A DNA stretch of 64,000 bases from Clostridia bacterium (GCA_017547285.1 JAFYQB010000117.1:1-64000); one strand, 5' to 3'. Shown: positions 8,807 through 17,271, counted from the stretch's first letter. Translations and numbers: made by a program. Notes: generated by a model not told the origin, from the letters alone.

Positions 8807-9688
8807 TCAGATTGAAAAGGTACCGACAGGTACCTTTTCGCCTGTTTCGAAACTTTTTTCAATGGCAGCCATCAGGTAAACCGGTGCAACCAGTTCCTCA
8901 TAAGTGTGACTCATAGCGCCATTTCTGACCATGTCGGCAAAACAGGCGCATTCTTTGGCGTAAATATCATCCAGTGAGATTGTTTTATAATGGGTTCCCC
9001 TGGGTGTGATTACTGTACCTGCGTAATCATAAACGCCTTCGATAAAATGGTTGGTCACATCAAAATGAGGATAGTGCACAACAGCTGTTACGCCCTTAGC
9101 TGTACGGTTTGCCCAAACCCATTCCGGGTTATTTCCGAATACTGTAAGGCAGCACTCGGCCAGATGAGATGCGTAGAACCAGAAGTTGCCGTAGTCATTA
9201 TTCATACTTACCGGCGCGGTCATGTCGCCGCTTACAAGAGCAGAGCCATGCTCATCAACCACTGCTTTCAGAGCCAGCACAGCATCCGTCAGCTTGACAG
9301 AGGAGCCTCCAACCAGAGGAACACCCTGCTCTTTGGCCATTTTTGCCAGTGAAAGAGCCTGCTCCGGATCACTTGTAAACGGTTTGTCAATAAATGCCGG
9401 AATACCGCCTTTGATAAACGGAAGGGCATACGGCGCATGATATTTGCCATCGCGGCATGTGATCATAACCGCATCGACAAGTCCAAGCATATCTTCCGGA
9501 CGTTCAACTATGATATCAATACCGCAGATATCCGCAACCTTTTTGCTGGCTTCGGGATCGATTCCGCCTACGGCTACTACGCGAAAATCTTCAAATAGAC
9601 CTTTGAAAGCCGGATCCAGCCCATTTAGGATTTTACCAAAAGCCATTGCATGTGAGTTTTCTGTTCCGAGAATGCCTACACGATACAT
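8807..9688 (-). CDS. Gfo/Idh/MocA-family oxidoreductase (short variant)
   Basis: 293 residues. The N-terminal Rossmann fold binds NAD(P); the family Lys is at K102 in IDKPF. The glycine motif is altered: GTENSH instead of GxGxxG, a feature shared with the gene at 10773. The C-terminal half is short and lacks the GG...D...H motif, but has YASHLAE, whose His could substitute. The ATG at 9688 has AGAGGGTG upstream and follows the previous gene by 14 bases, so this is the last gene of a four-gene minus-strand operon. The substrate is probably a sugar or sugar-derived keto compound (inference). Its last codons are part of an inverted repeat (8815-8838). Confidence 0.85.
   Translation of the reverse strand: MYRVGILGTENSHAMAFGKILNGLDPAFKGLFEDFRVVAVGGIDPEASKKVADICGIDIIVERPEDMLGLVDAVMITCRDGKYHAPYALPFIKGGIPAFIDKPFTSDPEQALSLAKMAKEQGVPLVGGSSVKLTDAVLALKAVVDEHGSALVSGDMTAPVSMNNDYGNFWFYASHLAECCLTVFGNNPEWVWANRTAKGVTAVVHYPHFDVTNHFIEGVYDYAGTVITPRGTHYKTISLDDIYAKECACFADMVRNGAMSHTYEELVAPVYLMAAIEKSFETGEKVPVGTFSI
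8815..8838. terminator. Bidirectional hairpin between convergent genes, inside coding sequence
   Basis: Perfect 10-bp inverted repeat AAAAGGTACC-GACA-GGTACCTTTT. It lies 29 bases after the stop of the plus-strand gene ending at 8786 and within the last codons of the minus-strand gene ending at 8807. The T run is only four long, so terminator strength is uncertain. Confidence 0.5.
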
Positions 9689-9702
9689 TCCTGCACCCTC
9701 TT

Positions 9703-10767
9703 TCAGAAGCGAATGGGCATAGGATTCTGACGGTGCACTTCTTCAAAAAGGGCCACCATCTGGCGGATCTTTTCGGGCTTGATTATCAGGTCTTCGCCGG
9801 CGGTAAGATGATTGTAGATATTGTCATAGTAGAGCTTTACAGCGGTATCGAATGCGCTACCTGTCAAATCTTCTTCAAACTTATACCATTTCAGCTGCTC
9901 GCCGCAATAGGCAGGAGTGCCGTCTGGCTTGCAGATAGGCTGGAATGTAAAGTGCTGTTCGGGGGACTCCTCAGCCTTGAAATACTGATAGTTGATATGG
10001 CTGAGCGTAGCTTTCAGACTGCCGCGGTCGCCATGGATTATATAGTTGAAATCGCTGTAAGCGTTGGAAGAAGAAATCTCTACGTCTATGACCGGTTTGC
10101 CGGGGGCAAGCATCAGGACCTTGGCATAATCTTCTGCATCGCCAAAGCTGTTCACGCGATCCAGACGGCTGTGAATAGCAGGCAGTTCGTCCATATCCAG
10201 AATGTCAAGGGCCTGTTCAAGGGGATGAGGACCAGTGTTGCGCAGATGGCCGCCTGCATATCGCTGACTGACCTGCCAGTCCCAGCGCCGCGCATAGCCG
10301 CTGAAATGGATGCTGACCTGTACGATACGACCAAGCACACCACTGCCCATAATTTCACGTATGCGGCGATAGTAGGGAGCAAAATGACTCTGCTGGAAAA
10401 TGCACAGCATTTTTCCGTTGTCCTTTGCCGCACGAATCATGGCGTCGGCTTCCTCAACATGTGCGCAGAATGGTTTTTCAACCACGACGTTAAAGCCGTG
10501 ATTGAGCAGATCCATTGTTACATGATAGTGCAGATGACTGTAGGAAGCATTCACAACCAGATCAATGTCCTTGCGGTTATAAAGTTCGGTATGACTGGCA
10601 TATACGTCGCATCCGAATTCCTCTTTTGCGCGTTCACGGCGGTCGGCCAAAGCATCTACAATTGCGACAACGTTGTACAGTTGATTCGCTTCACTCTGGA
10701 AGAATGCGCCGTGAATGTTTCGTCCGCTACGGCCCTGTCCAATGATAGCCACATTCAGTTTCTTCAT
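9703..10767 (-). CDS. Gfo/Idh/MocA-family oxidoreductase
   Basis: 354 residues. A standard Rossmann motif IIGQGRSGRNIHG opens the protein, and EKP (K98) is the conserved active-site Lys. The substrate-domain motif reads GGHLRNTGPHPLEQ; the usual Asp of GG-x-x-x-D-x-x-x-H is Asn while the His is kept. NAD(P)-dependent oxidation of a sugar or cyclitol is the likely activity; some relatives (GH109) are NAD-dependent glycosidases. Two starts are possible: ATG at 10776 forms an ATGA overlap with the upstream gene, but AAAGGA is correctly spaced for ATG at 10767, which is preferred. Coupled translation within the operon is likely either way. Confidence 0.9.
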   Translation of the reverse strand: MKKLNVAIIGQGRSGRNIHGAFFQSEANQLYNVVAIVDALADRRERAKEEFGCDVYASHTELYNRKDIDLVVNASYSHLHYHVTMDLLNHGFNVVVEKPFCAHVEEADAMIRAAKDNGKMLCIFQQSHFAPYYRRIREIMGSGVLGRIVQVSIHFSGYARRWDWQVSQRYAGGHLRNTGPHPLEQALDILDMDELPAIHSRLDRVNSFGDAEDYAKVLMLAPGKPVIDVEISSSNAYSDFNYIIHGDRGSLKATLSHINYQYFKAEESPEQHFTFQPICKPDGTPAYCGEQLKWYKFEEDLTGSAFDTAVKLYYDNIYNHLTAGEDLIIKPEKIRQMVALFEEVHRQNPMPIRF

Positions 10768-10772
10768 GTCAA

Positions 10773-11756
10773 TCATCCTTTCTGATCAGCAAACTGCTGC
10801 AATTTCAAAGTAGCACGGCTGGATTCCAGCACGCTTTGAGTAGTAAATCGTGGATTTCCGCCTTCAATTTCAAGTTTCAGATCGCTCAGATAATTCCCGT
10901 ATACCGGCGGAGCAGTGATTACTCTGGGCTTAATGTCACCGGTAGTCATAACGGTGATATCGGGATTTCCCAAACGGCATTCAGCAAACCCTTGTGTTCC
11001 CCATAAGGTGAAGCGCCAGTAAGCAGGGGTATGAAAACCGACGGGTGCAGGAGCTGCATAACTGACATCAGCCATAAAGCAGGCGCCGTTAGACAGTTCT
11101 CCTACGCACTGCGCGCTATCCTTAAAGGCCGGCGCTGCGGTTGCAAAGGCATTCCATTGCCGCGCGTACAGCGTTTTCTGCCATACGCATCCTGTCAGAA
11201 AAGTCAAAGCATCTATACCGTGAATGGCAATGTCGTTAAAGGTGCCGCCGTGTTTGCCATTTTCGAAATACCAGGCCGGACGTACACCCCAGTTCAGCGG
11301 ATGCTGGCCGGTAAAAGCGCCGGATTTGATTTCGCCCAGCAGTCCGTTTGAAATCAGTTCGCTCAGGTGACGCAAGCCGGGATCGTATCGAAGATCCAAC
11401 ATGCAGCTCAACTTCAAGTGCTTCTGCTGAAGAAGGTTTTCGATTTTATTCAGTTCTTCAAGCGAGGTACAAACGGGTTTGTCTGCGATCACATGTTTTC
11501 CAGCACTGAGCGCTGCGATGATCAGCTTTCCGCGTGCGCCATAGCAATCGCCAACAGCTATAATATCTACAGCTGTATCGTTTAATAAATCCTCAAAACT
11601 CTCGTAGGGAGCGGTGCGAAAGAAGTTTTCGGCCGTTTTGCGTGCTTCCTTGTTTTCTTCCCACCAGCCAACAGGGTGAAAGTCTGCGCTACTCCGCACA
11701 AGTTCTGCCAATGTGTAGATGTGATCGTGTCTGAGTCCTGCAAATGCGATGTTCAT
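10773..11756 (-). CDS. Gfo/Idh/MocA-family oxidoreductase
   Basis: 327 residues. Instead of GxGxxG the dinucleotide loop reads GLRHDH, similar in style to GTENSH in the gene at 8807, suggesting that both belong to one subfamily. The conserved Lys is K93 (ADKPV). The substrate motif GGTFNDIAIHGID has both Asp and His, so this copy looks catalytically complete. AAGGAG is seven bases before the ATG. It follows the regulator gene by 81 bases, and its stop overlaps or abuts the next oxidoreductase. Reaction and substrate are not readable from sequence; the surroundings point to sugar or amino-sugar catabolism. Confidence 0.9.
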   Translation of the reverse strand: MNIAFAGLRHDHIYTLAELVRSSADFHPVGWWEENKEARKTAENFFRTAPYESFEDLLNDTAVDIIAVGDCYGARGKLIIAALSAGKHVIADKPVCTSLEELNKIENLLQQKHLKLSCMLDLRYDPGLRHLSELISNGLLGEIKSGAFTGQHPLNWGVRPAWYFENGKHGGTFNDIAIHGIDALTFLTGCVWQKTLYARQWNAFATAAPAFKDSAQCVGELSNGACFMADVSYAAPAPVGFHTPAYWRFTLWGTQGFAECRLGNPDITVMTTGDIKPRVITAPPVYGNYLSDLKLEIEGGNPRFTTQSVLESSRATLKLQQFADQKG

Positions 11757-11837
11757 CGGTAACTCCTTCGATTAAACAAGATGATCATACAAACCAGGGA
11801 AGGAAAACATGGCCGTTTCGTAAGCAACGACTGAAGA

Positions 11838-13280
11838 TTATTCCGTCAAGTCGTTTTCTTTCAGAAAAGTGTGATAGAGTTCTTCCAGAATTTCCAGACT
11901 TCTTTGCCGAGAATAGCAGCGCTCACGAACCAGAATATCCAGATAGTATTCCATATACTGATCGGTAAACTCTGGGAGCATTAAAAACACAGAGCGATAT
12001 CCGTTGAAAATGTCATAGTCTGTATCTTTAGCATCAATCGAGACGCCAAGTTTTTCATAGCATACCAGGCTATAACGCTGATCAAGGTTGCTGTCGCTCA
12101 ACAGAAGGGGAATAAAATAGCGGTTTTCTTTGGCCGCTTTCAGCATGTTGCCGAAAATGATTTTACGTTCCAACGGCGTGAATGGCCTGAAACCTACAAA
12201 GTGATCTGTGGTTTCTCCTGTAGAAAGAAAACGCGAACAGCCAGACAGTGTCATTATACGATATGTAGGTTTCTTTTTCTTGTATTGATTCTGATAGCGT
12301 TGTTCGTGGATGGAAAGCGTCCGGCTGATGATCCGCAGCGTTTCTTCGTCGGATGAAAAACCTTTATCTCGAAAGGCAGACAACGCAATTTCGGTCGGCG
12401 TTTGCTGAAAGCACAAATCTCCTCCGATGTAATAGGTGGCCCGATTCAGCTCATGGCTTAGAAATGTCATACAAAGAGAGGTAAAGTCAAGCTTGTGCGG
12501 ACTGGTTTCTTTGATTGCAACAGGCTGTGGAGAGGCGTTCGCCAGTATGTTGTTTACGAAAGAAAACAACTGGCAGGAGGCGGGATCTTTAAGCTCAAAA
12601 GCAATGCTGTTGCCAACAAAAACAAAGTACATTTCCTGAATTCTGCTATTCATGAACGCTCGAATAAATAGCTGGTTTCCGCCCATGCTGGGAATTCTGG
12701 AGCCAATGGAAGATGGTCTGTAGTAAGATGAATAACGCGAATCAAACAGTATGGGCATAACAACGGCTATATATTCTGCCGCCACGTTAATACTGCTGTC
12801 ACTTTGAATGTAATGGCGCATGGATATATCCCGCTGCGGATTAGCAAACAAAGGAGCGATCGCGGAAAACAGGCCATGATAACAGGAATTGAAGCAGATT
12901 AATTCGATTTTGTCAGCTTCTTGCAGCGAATTCAGACGCTCGGATAGCGGTAAGCCACTGTCTGTCAATAATTCAACGGATGTGTGAAAGGCGTGTCCGG
13001 CTAGTATTTCGTCGATCGCGTACTGAAAACGGTACCGTTCCACGCCAAGACGACTTATTTCCAGTGAACGCGAAAGCTGTTCGTAATCAGTCTGATCAAA
13101 TAGCTGGCTTTGAACAAGCTTGTTATACAATCTTACTCGTTTTACGTGCGATGCATCATCTGCCAAAACATGCTTCAGATCAGCGCGTCCTCCAATGAGA
13201 GTGGAAAGATTTCCCGCTGTCAGCCGATGTTTCTGCATCACCTTTACAAGCCGCTGCGAAAAAGTTAAAATTTCGGTCAT
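11838..13280 (-). CDS. Probable HTH transcriptional regulator with a large unrecognised sensor region
   Basis: 480 residues, first gene of the oxidoreductase operon. The first ~65 residues resemble an XRE-type helix-turn-helix (LVKVMQKHRLTAGNLSTLIGG, then DLKHVL and a basic stretch). The remaining ~410 residues match no family I recognise; no membrane segment or signal peptide is visible and Cys are scattered. The position, divergent from the M20/GH123-like genes with promoters facing both ways, suggests that it controls both arms of the locus. It could act on a metabolite made by the pathway. The ATG at 13280 follows a GAGGGACC sequence. Assignment as a regulator is inference from the N-terminal fold and context. 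Confidence 0.6.
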   Translation of the reverse strand: MTEILTFSQRLVKVMQKHRLTAGNLSTLIGGRADLKHVLADDASHVKRVRLYNKLVQSQLFDQTDYEQLSRSLEISRLGVERYRFQYAIDEILAGHAFHTSVELLTDSGLPLSERLNSLQEADKIELICFNSCYHGLFSAIAPLFANPQRDISMRHYIQSDSSINVAAEYIAVVMPILFDSRYSSYYRPSSIGSRIPSMGGNQLFIRAFMNSRIQEMYFVFVGNSIAFELKDPASCQLFSFVNNILANASPQPVAIKETSPHKLDFTSLCMTFLSHELNRATYYIGGDLCFQQTPTEIALSAFRDKGFSSDEETLRIISRTLSIHEQRYQNQYKKKKPTYRIMTLSGCSRFLSTGETTDHFVGFRPFTPLERKIIFGNMLKAAKENRYFIPLLLSDSNLDQRYSLVCYEKLGVSIDAKDTDYDIFNGYRSVFLMLPEFTDQYMEYYLDILVRERCYSRQRSLEILEELYHTFLKENDLTE

Positions 13281-13324
13281 AAAGGTCCCTCGATATTCTT
13301 ATGAAAATATACCTTGTTATCTGT

Positions 13325-13353
13325 ATTATAACAGCAAATGACCGGGATGGCAA
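13325..13353 (-). promoter_or_regulatory. Predicted promoter of the regulator/oxidoreductase operon
   Basis: Minus strand TTGCCA (13353-13348) and TATAAT (13330-13325), 17 bases apart, about 45 bases before the regulator start. A small imperfect palindrome (ATATTCTTATGAAAATAT, 13290-13307) lies just downstream. Confidence 0.65.
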
Positions 13354-13381
13354 TCTTGTTTGCAACGGCAGGAATTCGATT

Positions 13382-13409
13382 TTGGTCGGGCGAATTACTT
13401 TTATATATT
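13382..13409 (+). promoter_or_regulatory. Possible promoter of the M20/GH123-like pair
   Basis: TTGGTC (13382-13387) and TATATT (13404-13409) with 16 bases between, 24 bases before the M20 start; divergent from the promoter at 13325-13353. Confidence 0.4.
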
Positions 13410-13433
13410 GCAAAATGAAAACGGGGGAATAGT

Positions 13434-14627
13434 ATGGTCGACGGAAATGAAATTCTTGCGCAAGCTAATACATATAAAAACGAAATGATTCAGATGTATC
13501 ATCATCTTCATCGTTTCCCTGAAGTCGCCCATCATGAAATACAAACCAATCGGTTTATCCGTCAGCAATTGGAAAGTATGAGCATTGCCTATCTCGCGCC
13601 GGCAGATAACATCACCATTGCTGTCATTGACAGCGGGATTCCCGGTGCAACCGTAGGCCTTCGCTGCGATACGGATGCTTTACCGGTTCAGGAAGAGACT
13701 GGATTACCGTATGCTTCGGAAAACGCTGGAGTAATGCATGCCTGCGGACACGACGCGCACATTGTGAATGGTTTGGGAGCGGCTAAACTGCTGAGTGAAA
13801 ACCGGGGAAAATGGCAGGGAAAAGTAAAACTCATTTTTCAGCCGGCAGAAGAAGGGGAAGCTGGGGCGCAGGATGTGATCCGTACAGGATTGGTGGATGA
13901 TGTGGACGTGTTTTTTGGTATTCACGTCTGGAGCCCGTATCCTACGGGTGAAATTCATGTCTCTGCTGTTACAGTAAGTGCAACTGTGGATATGTTCCGC
14001 ATTGTAATTAAAGGAAAAGGTGGCCACGGCGCCACACCGGAGAAATGCTGTGATGCTGTTGTCGCTGGATCGGCGCTTGTGATGGCGCTCCAAACGGTTG
14101 TCTCCAGAAGAATTTCGCCTATGGATCCGGCCCTTTTGACAGTCGGTAGTTTCCACGCAGGAACTGCAGGCAACATCATTGCGCAGGAAGCAGAAATCAA
14201 GGGAACTTTCCGTTCGCTGAAGCCGGATGTTAGAAAAGCGATCTACGATCATTTGGTGCAGCTTTCGCACCAGATTGCCCAAAGCTACGGCTGTACGGCG
14301 GAGGTGTTCAACCGTTGCCTGAGCGATGCGGTCATCAACGATGAAAAGGCGGTGAGGATCGCTCGAGCAAGCGCCGCTGAACTGGTTGGCGAAGAAAACG
14401 TGCATCCTCAGCATTCTATGATGCTCGGAGATGATTTTGCAGACTATGGCGCTATTGCACCCTACTGCTATGGGCAGGTGGGAATTGCGGACGCCAGCAA
14501 AGGCACGGATTATGCACACCACAATGGGAAATTCCAGATAGACGAAGATGTGTTGCCTCTTTGCGCAGCATGGATGGCGTTTACCGCAATGAACTACGGA
14601 TCGAAATGGGGGAAAGATCGTGTCTGA
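13434..14627 (+). CDS. M20-family amidohydrolase / N-acyl hydrolase
   Basis: 397-residue cytoplasmic metallo-amidohydrolase of the M20D group (hippurate hydrolase, N-acetyl-amino-acid and IAA-conjugate hydrolases). Family motifs are clear: HLHRFPEVAHHE, RCDTDALPVQEETG, HACGHDAH (metal ligands), FQPAEEGEAGA (catalytic Glu), the GKGGHGATPE dimerisation/lid motif and the C-terminal AHHNGKFQIDED. It would remove an acyl group from an amine. The neighbours (GH123-like protein, Gfo/Idh/MocA enzymes) make an N-acyl amino sugar or its derivative a reasonable substrate, but the family more often acts on N-acyl amino acids. The stop overlaps the next gene's GTG start by eight bases, so they are translationally coupled. 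Confidence 0.9.
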   Translation: MVDGNEILAQANTYKNEMIQMYHHLHRFPEVAHHEIQTNRFIRQQLESMSIAYLAPADNITIAVIDSGIPGATVGLRCDTDALPVQEETGLPYASENAGVMHACGHDAHIVNGLGAAKLLSENRGKWQGKVKLIFQPAEEGEAGAQDVIRTGLVDDVDVFFGIHVWSPYPTGEIHVSAVTVSATVDMFRIVIKGKGGHGATPEKCCDAVVAGSALVMALQTVVSRRISPMDPALLTVGSFHAGTAGNIIAQEAEIKGTFRSLKPDVRKAIYDHLVQLSHQIAQSYGCTAEVFNRCLSDAVINDEKAVRIARASAAELVGEENVHPQHSMMLGDDFADYGAIAPYCYGQVGIADASKGTDYAHHNGKFQIDEDVLPLCAAWMAFTAMNYGSKWGKDRV

Positions 14628-16272
14628 TATTCAAATGAAATTGGTTTCTTCACTGGAAAAGGTATTCCTGCAGCATGAGCCTTGTGAGAAAAAAGTGGAA
14701 GTACAGGGCTTTCGGAATGAGATAATGGCGTTTCAGGTTGCCTATACGCTGGTAGATCCCGCCGTTTCCAGGACTTATGTTCAACTGGAAGTAGTTTCTC
14801 CTGTCAAAGAGCATGTTCACGTACGGCAGGTGGAGCACATGCCGGTGCGCTATACGGTTCCTATTGATGCAGATGACTACTACCTGAGCAAAGAGCCGGG
14901 ACTGTATCCGGATCTTTTGCGTGAAATTGGCGAGCATACACTAAGAATCCGAAACGGCCAATGGGATACGCTGTGGGTTGAAATTGATCCGGCGGGTCAA
15001 CTGGCTGCCGGAGAATATCCTGTTACAATACGCCTTAAAACAGAAGACGGTTCCGCGAACGAAGTTACTCAGAACATTACTGTAATGGACGCTCTTCTTC
15101 CCGAACAAAAGCTGATCCATACCAAGTGGTTCCACTGTGATTGCATTGCTGATTATTATCAGCAGGATATTTTCAGTGAGGCGCATTGGCAAACCATTGA
15201 AAATTTCATGCGTAAGGCGGTTTGCGGAGGAATCAATATGATCCTGACGCCCATTCATACGCCGCCGCTGGATACGCGTGTGGGCGGCGAACGTCCGACA
15301 ACGCAGCTTGTTGACATATTTGTAGAAAATGGCGCCTATCGCTTTGAAACCGAAAAGCTTCGTCGCTGGATTGACATGTGCCGGACGTGCGGCATGAAGT
15401 ATTTTGAAATGGCGCATCTCTATACCCAGTGGGGAGCCAGACATGCACCAAAAATCATGGCGACGGTTGATGGGGAATACCGTCAGATTTTTGGCTGGGA
15501 GACGGACGCCGTCGGTGAAGAATACCGACGTTTTCTGAATGCATATATTCCGGCGGTCAGAAAAGTTCTTGCAGAAGAAAATGTGGAAGCCGTCTCTGTA
15601 TGGCATATTTCTGATGAGCCCAATGAAAGCATGCTCGAAGATTACCGTGCTGCACGTGAACAGGTTCTGCCGCTGTTGGATGGATGCTTTATTATGGATG
15701 CGCTGAGCAGCTATGAATTCTATCAGCGTGAGGTCGTGGAGCATCCTGTTGTATCCAACAATCATATTGAGAAATTCATTGAAGAAAAGGTTCCTGATTT
15801 GTGGACATACTATTGCTGCAGTCAGTATAAGAAAGTTTCCAATATGTTTGTTGCCATGCCGTCTGCACGAAATCGAATTTTGTCGGTACAACTTTTCAAA
15901 TACAATATCAAAGGTTTCCTGCAGTGGGGATATAACTTCTATAATGCACAGTATTCGGATCACCGCATCAATCCCTACTGGAGTCTGGACGGCGATGGGT
16001 TTGTTCCTGCCGGTGATACTTTCCAGGTGTATCCCGGTCCGGATGGTCAGCCCGAGGAAAGCATCCGCATGGCAGTTACCCGTGACGCCATGCAGGATTT
16101 GAGGGCGTTTGAACTGCTTGCTTCACTGGAAAGCAGAGAGTATGTGATCTCCCTGATTGATGAAGGACTTGATGAGAAGGTTACATTCTCCTGCTATCCG
16201 CAGAGTGATGAATATCTGCAGGAACTGAGAAAGAAAGTTGATCAGGCTATCATGAAGCTGGTTTGCAGATAA
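14620..16272 (+). CDS. GH123-like (DUF4091) putative glycoside hydrolase
   Basis: 550 residues. An N-terminal beta-sandwich (to about 160) precedes a TIM-barrel-like domain of the DUF4091/GH123 type. Known GH123 enzymes are beta-N-acetylgalactosaminidases that use an Asp-Glu pair with substrate-assisted catalysis; here a matching pair is D332-E333 in WHISDEPNES. The family-typical later block RILSVQLFKYNIKGFLQWGYNF is present. No signal peptide is seen, so it acts in the cytoplasm on an imported glycan, unlike secreted GH123s. The GTG start at 14620 lies inside the end of the M20 gene, with GGGGGAAA seven bases upstream. The function as a glycosidase is inference from family and motif. Confidence 0.78.
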   Translation: MSDIQMKLVSSLEKVFLQHEPCEKKVEVQGFRNEIMAFQVAYTLVDPAVSRTYVQLEVVSPVKEHVHVRQVEHMPVRYTVPIDADDYYLSKEPGLYPDLLREIGEHTLRIRNGQWDTLWVEIDPAGQLAAGEYPVTIRLKTEDGSANEVTQNITVMDALLPEQKLIHTKWFHCDCIADYYQQDIFSEAHWQTIENFMRKAVCGGINMILTPIHTPPLDTRVGGERPTTQLVDIFVENGAYRFETEKLRRWIDMCRTCGMKYFEMAHLYTQWGARHAPKIMATVDGEYRQIFGWETDAVGEEYRRFLNAYIPAVRKVLAEENVEAVSVWHISDEPNESMLEDYRAAREQVLPLLDGCFIMDALSSYEFYQREVVEHPVVSNNHIEKFIEEKVPDLWTYYCCSQYKKVSNMFVAMPSARNRILSVQLFKYNIKGFLQWGYNFYNAQYSDHRINPYWSLDGDGFVPAGDTFQVYPGPDGQPEESIRMAVTRDAMQDLRAFELLASLESREYVISLIDEGLDEKVTFSCYPQSDEYLQELRKKVDQAIMKLVCR

Positions 16273-16308
16273 TAGAAAAAGTTTTCTTTAACTTTTTTGA
16301 AAAAACAG

Positions 16309-16337
16309 TTGACGGTTGGTCGGAATTCTGATATAAT
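16309..16337 (+). promoter_or_regulatory. Strong sigma-A promoter of the tRNA-Ser pair
   Basis: TTGACG (16309-16314), 17-base spacer, perfect TATAAT (16332-16337). The first tRNA begins 22 bases after the -10 box. Confidence 0.85.
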
Positions 16338-16358
16338 CATTTTCGCTGGTTCCGACAA

Positions 16359-16447
16359 GGAGAGATGGCCGAGCGGTTTAAGGCGCTGGTCTTGAAAACC
16401 AGTGATACCGAAAGGTACCGGGGGTTCGAATCCCTCTCTCTCCGCCA
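16359..16447 (+). tRNA. tRNA-Ser (anticodon UGA)
   Basis: Acceptor stem GGAGAGA / TCTCTCC closes a class II tRNA. The anticodon arm CTGGT-CTTGAAA-ACCAG gives UGA. A long variable arm (TACCGAAAGGTA) and the T-loop TTCGAAT are present. The 3' CCA is encoded (16445-16447). Confidence 0.97.
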
Positions 16448-16489
16448 GCTTCTTAAACAAAGAAGCAAGGGCAAATAACCGTCCACTAT

Positions 16490-16581
16490 GCAGAAGTACC
16501 CAAGTGGCCGAAGGGGCTCCCCTGCTAAGGGAGTAGACTGGGATAACCGGTGCGAGGGTTCAAATCCCTCCTTCTGCGCCA
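16490..16581 (+). tRNA. tRNA-Ser (anticodon GCU)
   Basis: Acceptor stem GCAGAAG / CTTCTGC. The anticodon arm CTCCC-CTGCTAA-GGGAG gives GCU. A class II variable arm, the T-loop TTCAAAT and an encoded CCA (16579-16581) are present. It follows the UGA tRNA by 42 bases and shares its promoter. Confidence 0.97.
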
Positions 16582-16615
16582 AAAACCTGTGACTTGTTCA
16601 CAGGTTTTTCTTTTT
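16582..16615 (+). terminator. Intrinsic terminator of the tRNA operon
   Basis: Stem AAAACCTGTGA / TCACAGGTTTT with a 5-base loop and a T-rich tail immediately after the second tRNA CCA. Confidence 0.9.
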
Positions 16616-16634
16616 GCAAAAGTAACATTCTTAC

Positions 16635-16663
16635 TTGAAATGAATGCTCAAACAGGATAAAAT
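16635..16663 (+). promoter_or_regulatory. Predicted promoter of the nitroreductase gene
   Basis: TTGAAA (16635-16640), 17-base spacer, TAAAAT (16658-16663), 36 bases before the start codon. Confidence 0.65.
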
Positions 16664-16699
16664 AATTCAAACCACATGATATTTGCTTGAGGTGAAAAT

Positions 16700-17230
16700 A
16701 TGAACTTTATGGAAATCGCTCAGAACCGTCAGTCCTGTAGAAAATATGACTCGTCCCGCGCAGTGGAACAGGAAAAGATCGACGCTGTCATTCAGGCAGG
16801 ACGTCTTTCTCCGTCTGCATGCAACGGACAGCCTTATCATTTTACAGTTTGTAAAGGCGAAGCTGCTCAACAAGTTGCATTGGCTACAAAAGGGGTTGGT
16901 CTGAACCATTTTGTTAATCAGGCACCTGTGATGATCGTGATCTCCGAGGAAGATTATGTGGCTTCTGCTGCTTTGGGGGCGAAACTAAAGGGGAATGACT
17001 ACCGTTCCATTGACATTGGAATTGCTGCCGCATACCTGACTGCTGAAGCTGCAGCTCAGGGGTTGGGTACTTGTATTTTGGGCTGGTTCGATGATGAAAA
17101 AGTACAAGAGATCTGTCATTTGAATAAACCCGTCCGGCTGGTCATTTGCATGGGTTATCCTTCTGCAGACGATAAGCTTCGCCAGAAAAAACGCAAGGAT
17201 TTGGCGGAACTGCTTTCGGAAGTAGAATAA
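16700..17230 (+). CDS. Nitroreductase-family flavoprotein
   Basis: 176-residue FMN-dependent NAD(P)H oxidoreductase of the nitroreductase superfamily. The N-terminal RQSCRKYD block corresponds to the FMN-phosphate-binding R-x-S-x-R-x-(Y/F) motif; the usual positions are followed by LSPSACNGQPYHF and the C-terminal GTCILGWF (FMN contact). The protein is short, typical of the small Clostridia type that acts on quinones, nitro compounds or flavins. No ferredoxin domain is fused. AGGTGA precedes the ATG. The physiological substrate is unknown. No terminator lies between it and the riboswitch unit downstream, whose own promoter overlaps the intergenic region. Confidence 0.9.
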   Translation: MNFMEIAQNRQSCRKYDSSRAVEQEKIDAVIQAGRLSPSACNGQPYHFTVCKGEAAQQVALATKGVGLNHFVNQAPVMIVISEEDYVASAALGAKLKGNDYRSIDIGIAAAYLTAEAAAQGLGTCILGWFDDEKVQEICHLNKPVRLVICMGYPSADDKLRQKKRKDLAELLSEVE

Positions 17231-17238
17231 GAAATCAC

Positions 17239-17267
17239 TTGACGGATAATGCATTGCGTGATATGCT
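17239..17267 (+). promoter_or_regulatory. Promoter of the riboswitch-fhs unit
   Basis: TTGACG (17239-17244), 17-base spacer, TATGCT (17262-17267). The predicted transcript starts a few bases before the aptamer. Confidence 0.7.
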
Positions 17268-17271
17268 TAAT

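Noticed and set aside
16276..16297. AAAAAGTT / AACTTTTT hairpin after the GH123-like gene
   Set aside because: Stem is almost only A-T pairs; too weak to call a terminator.
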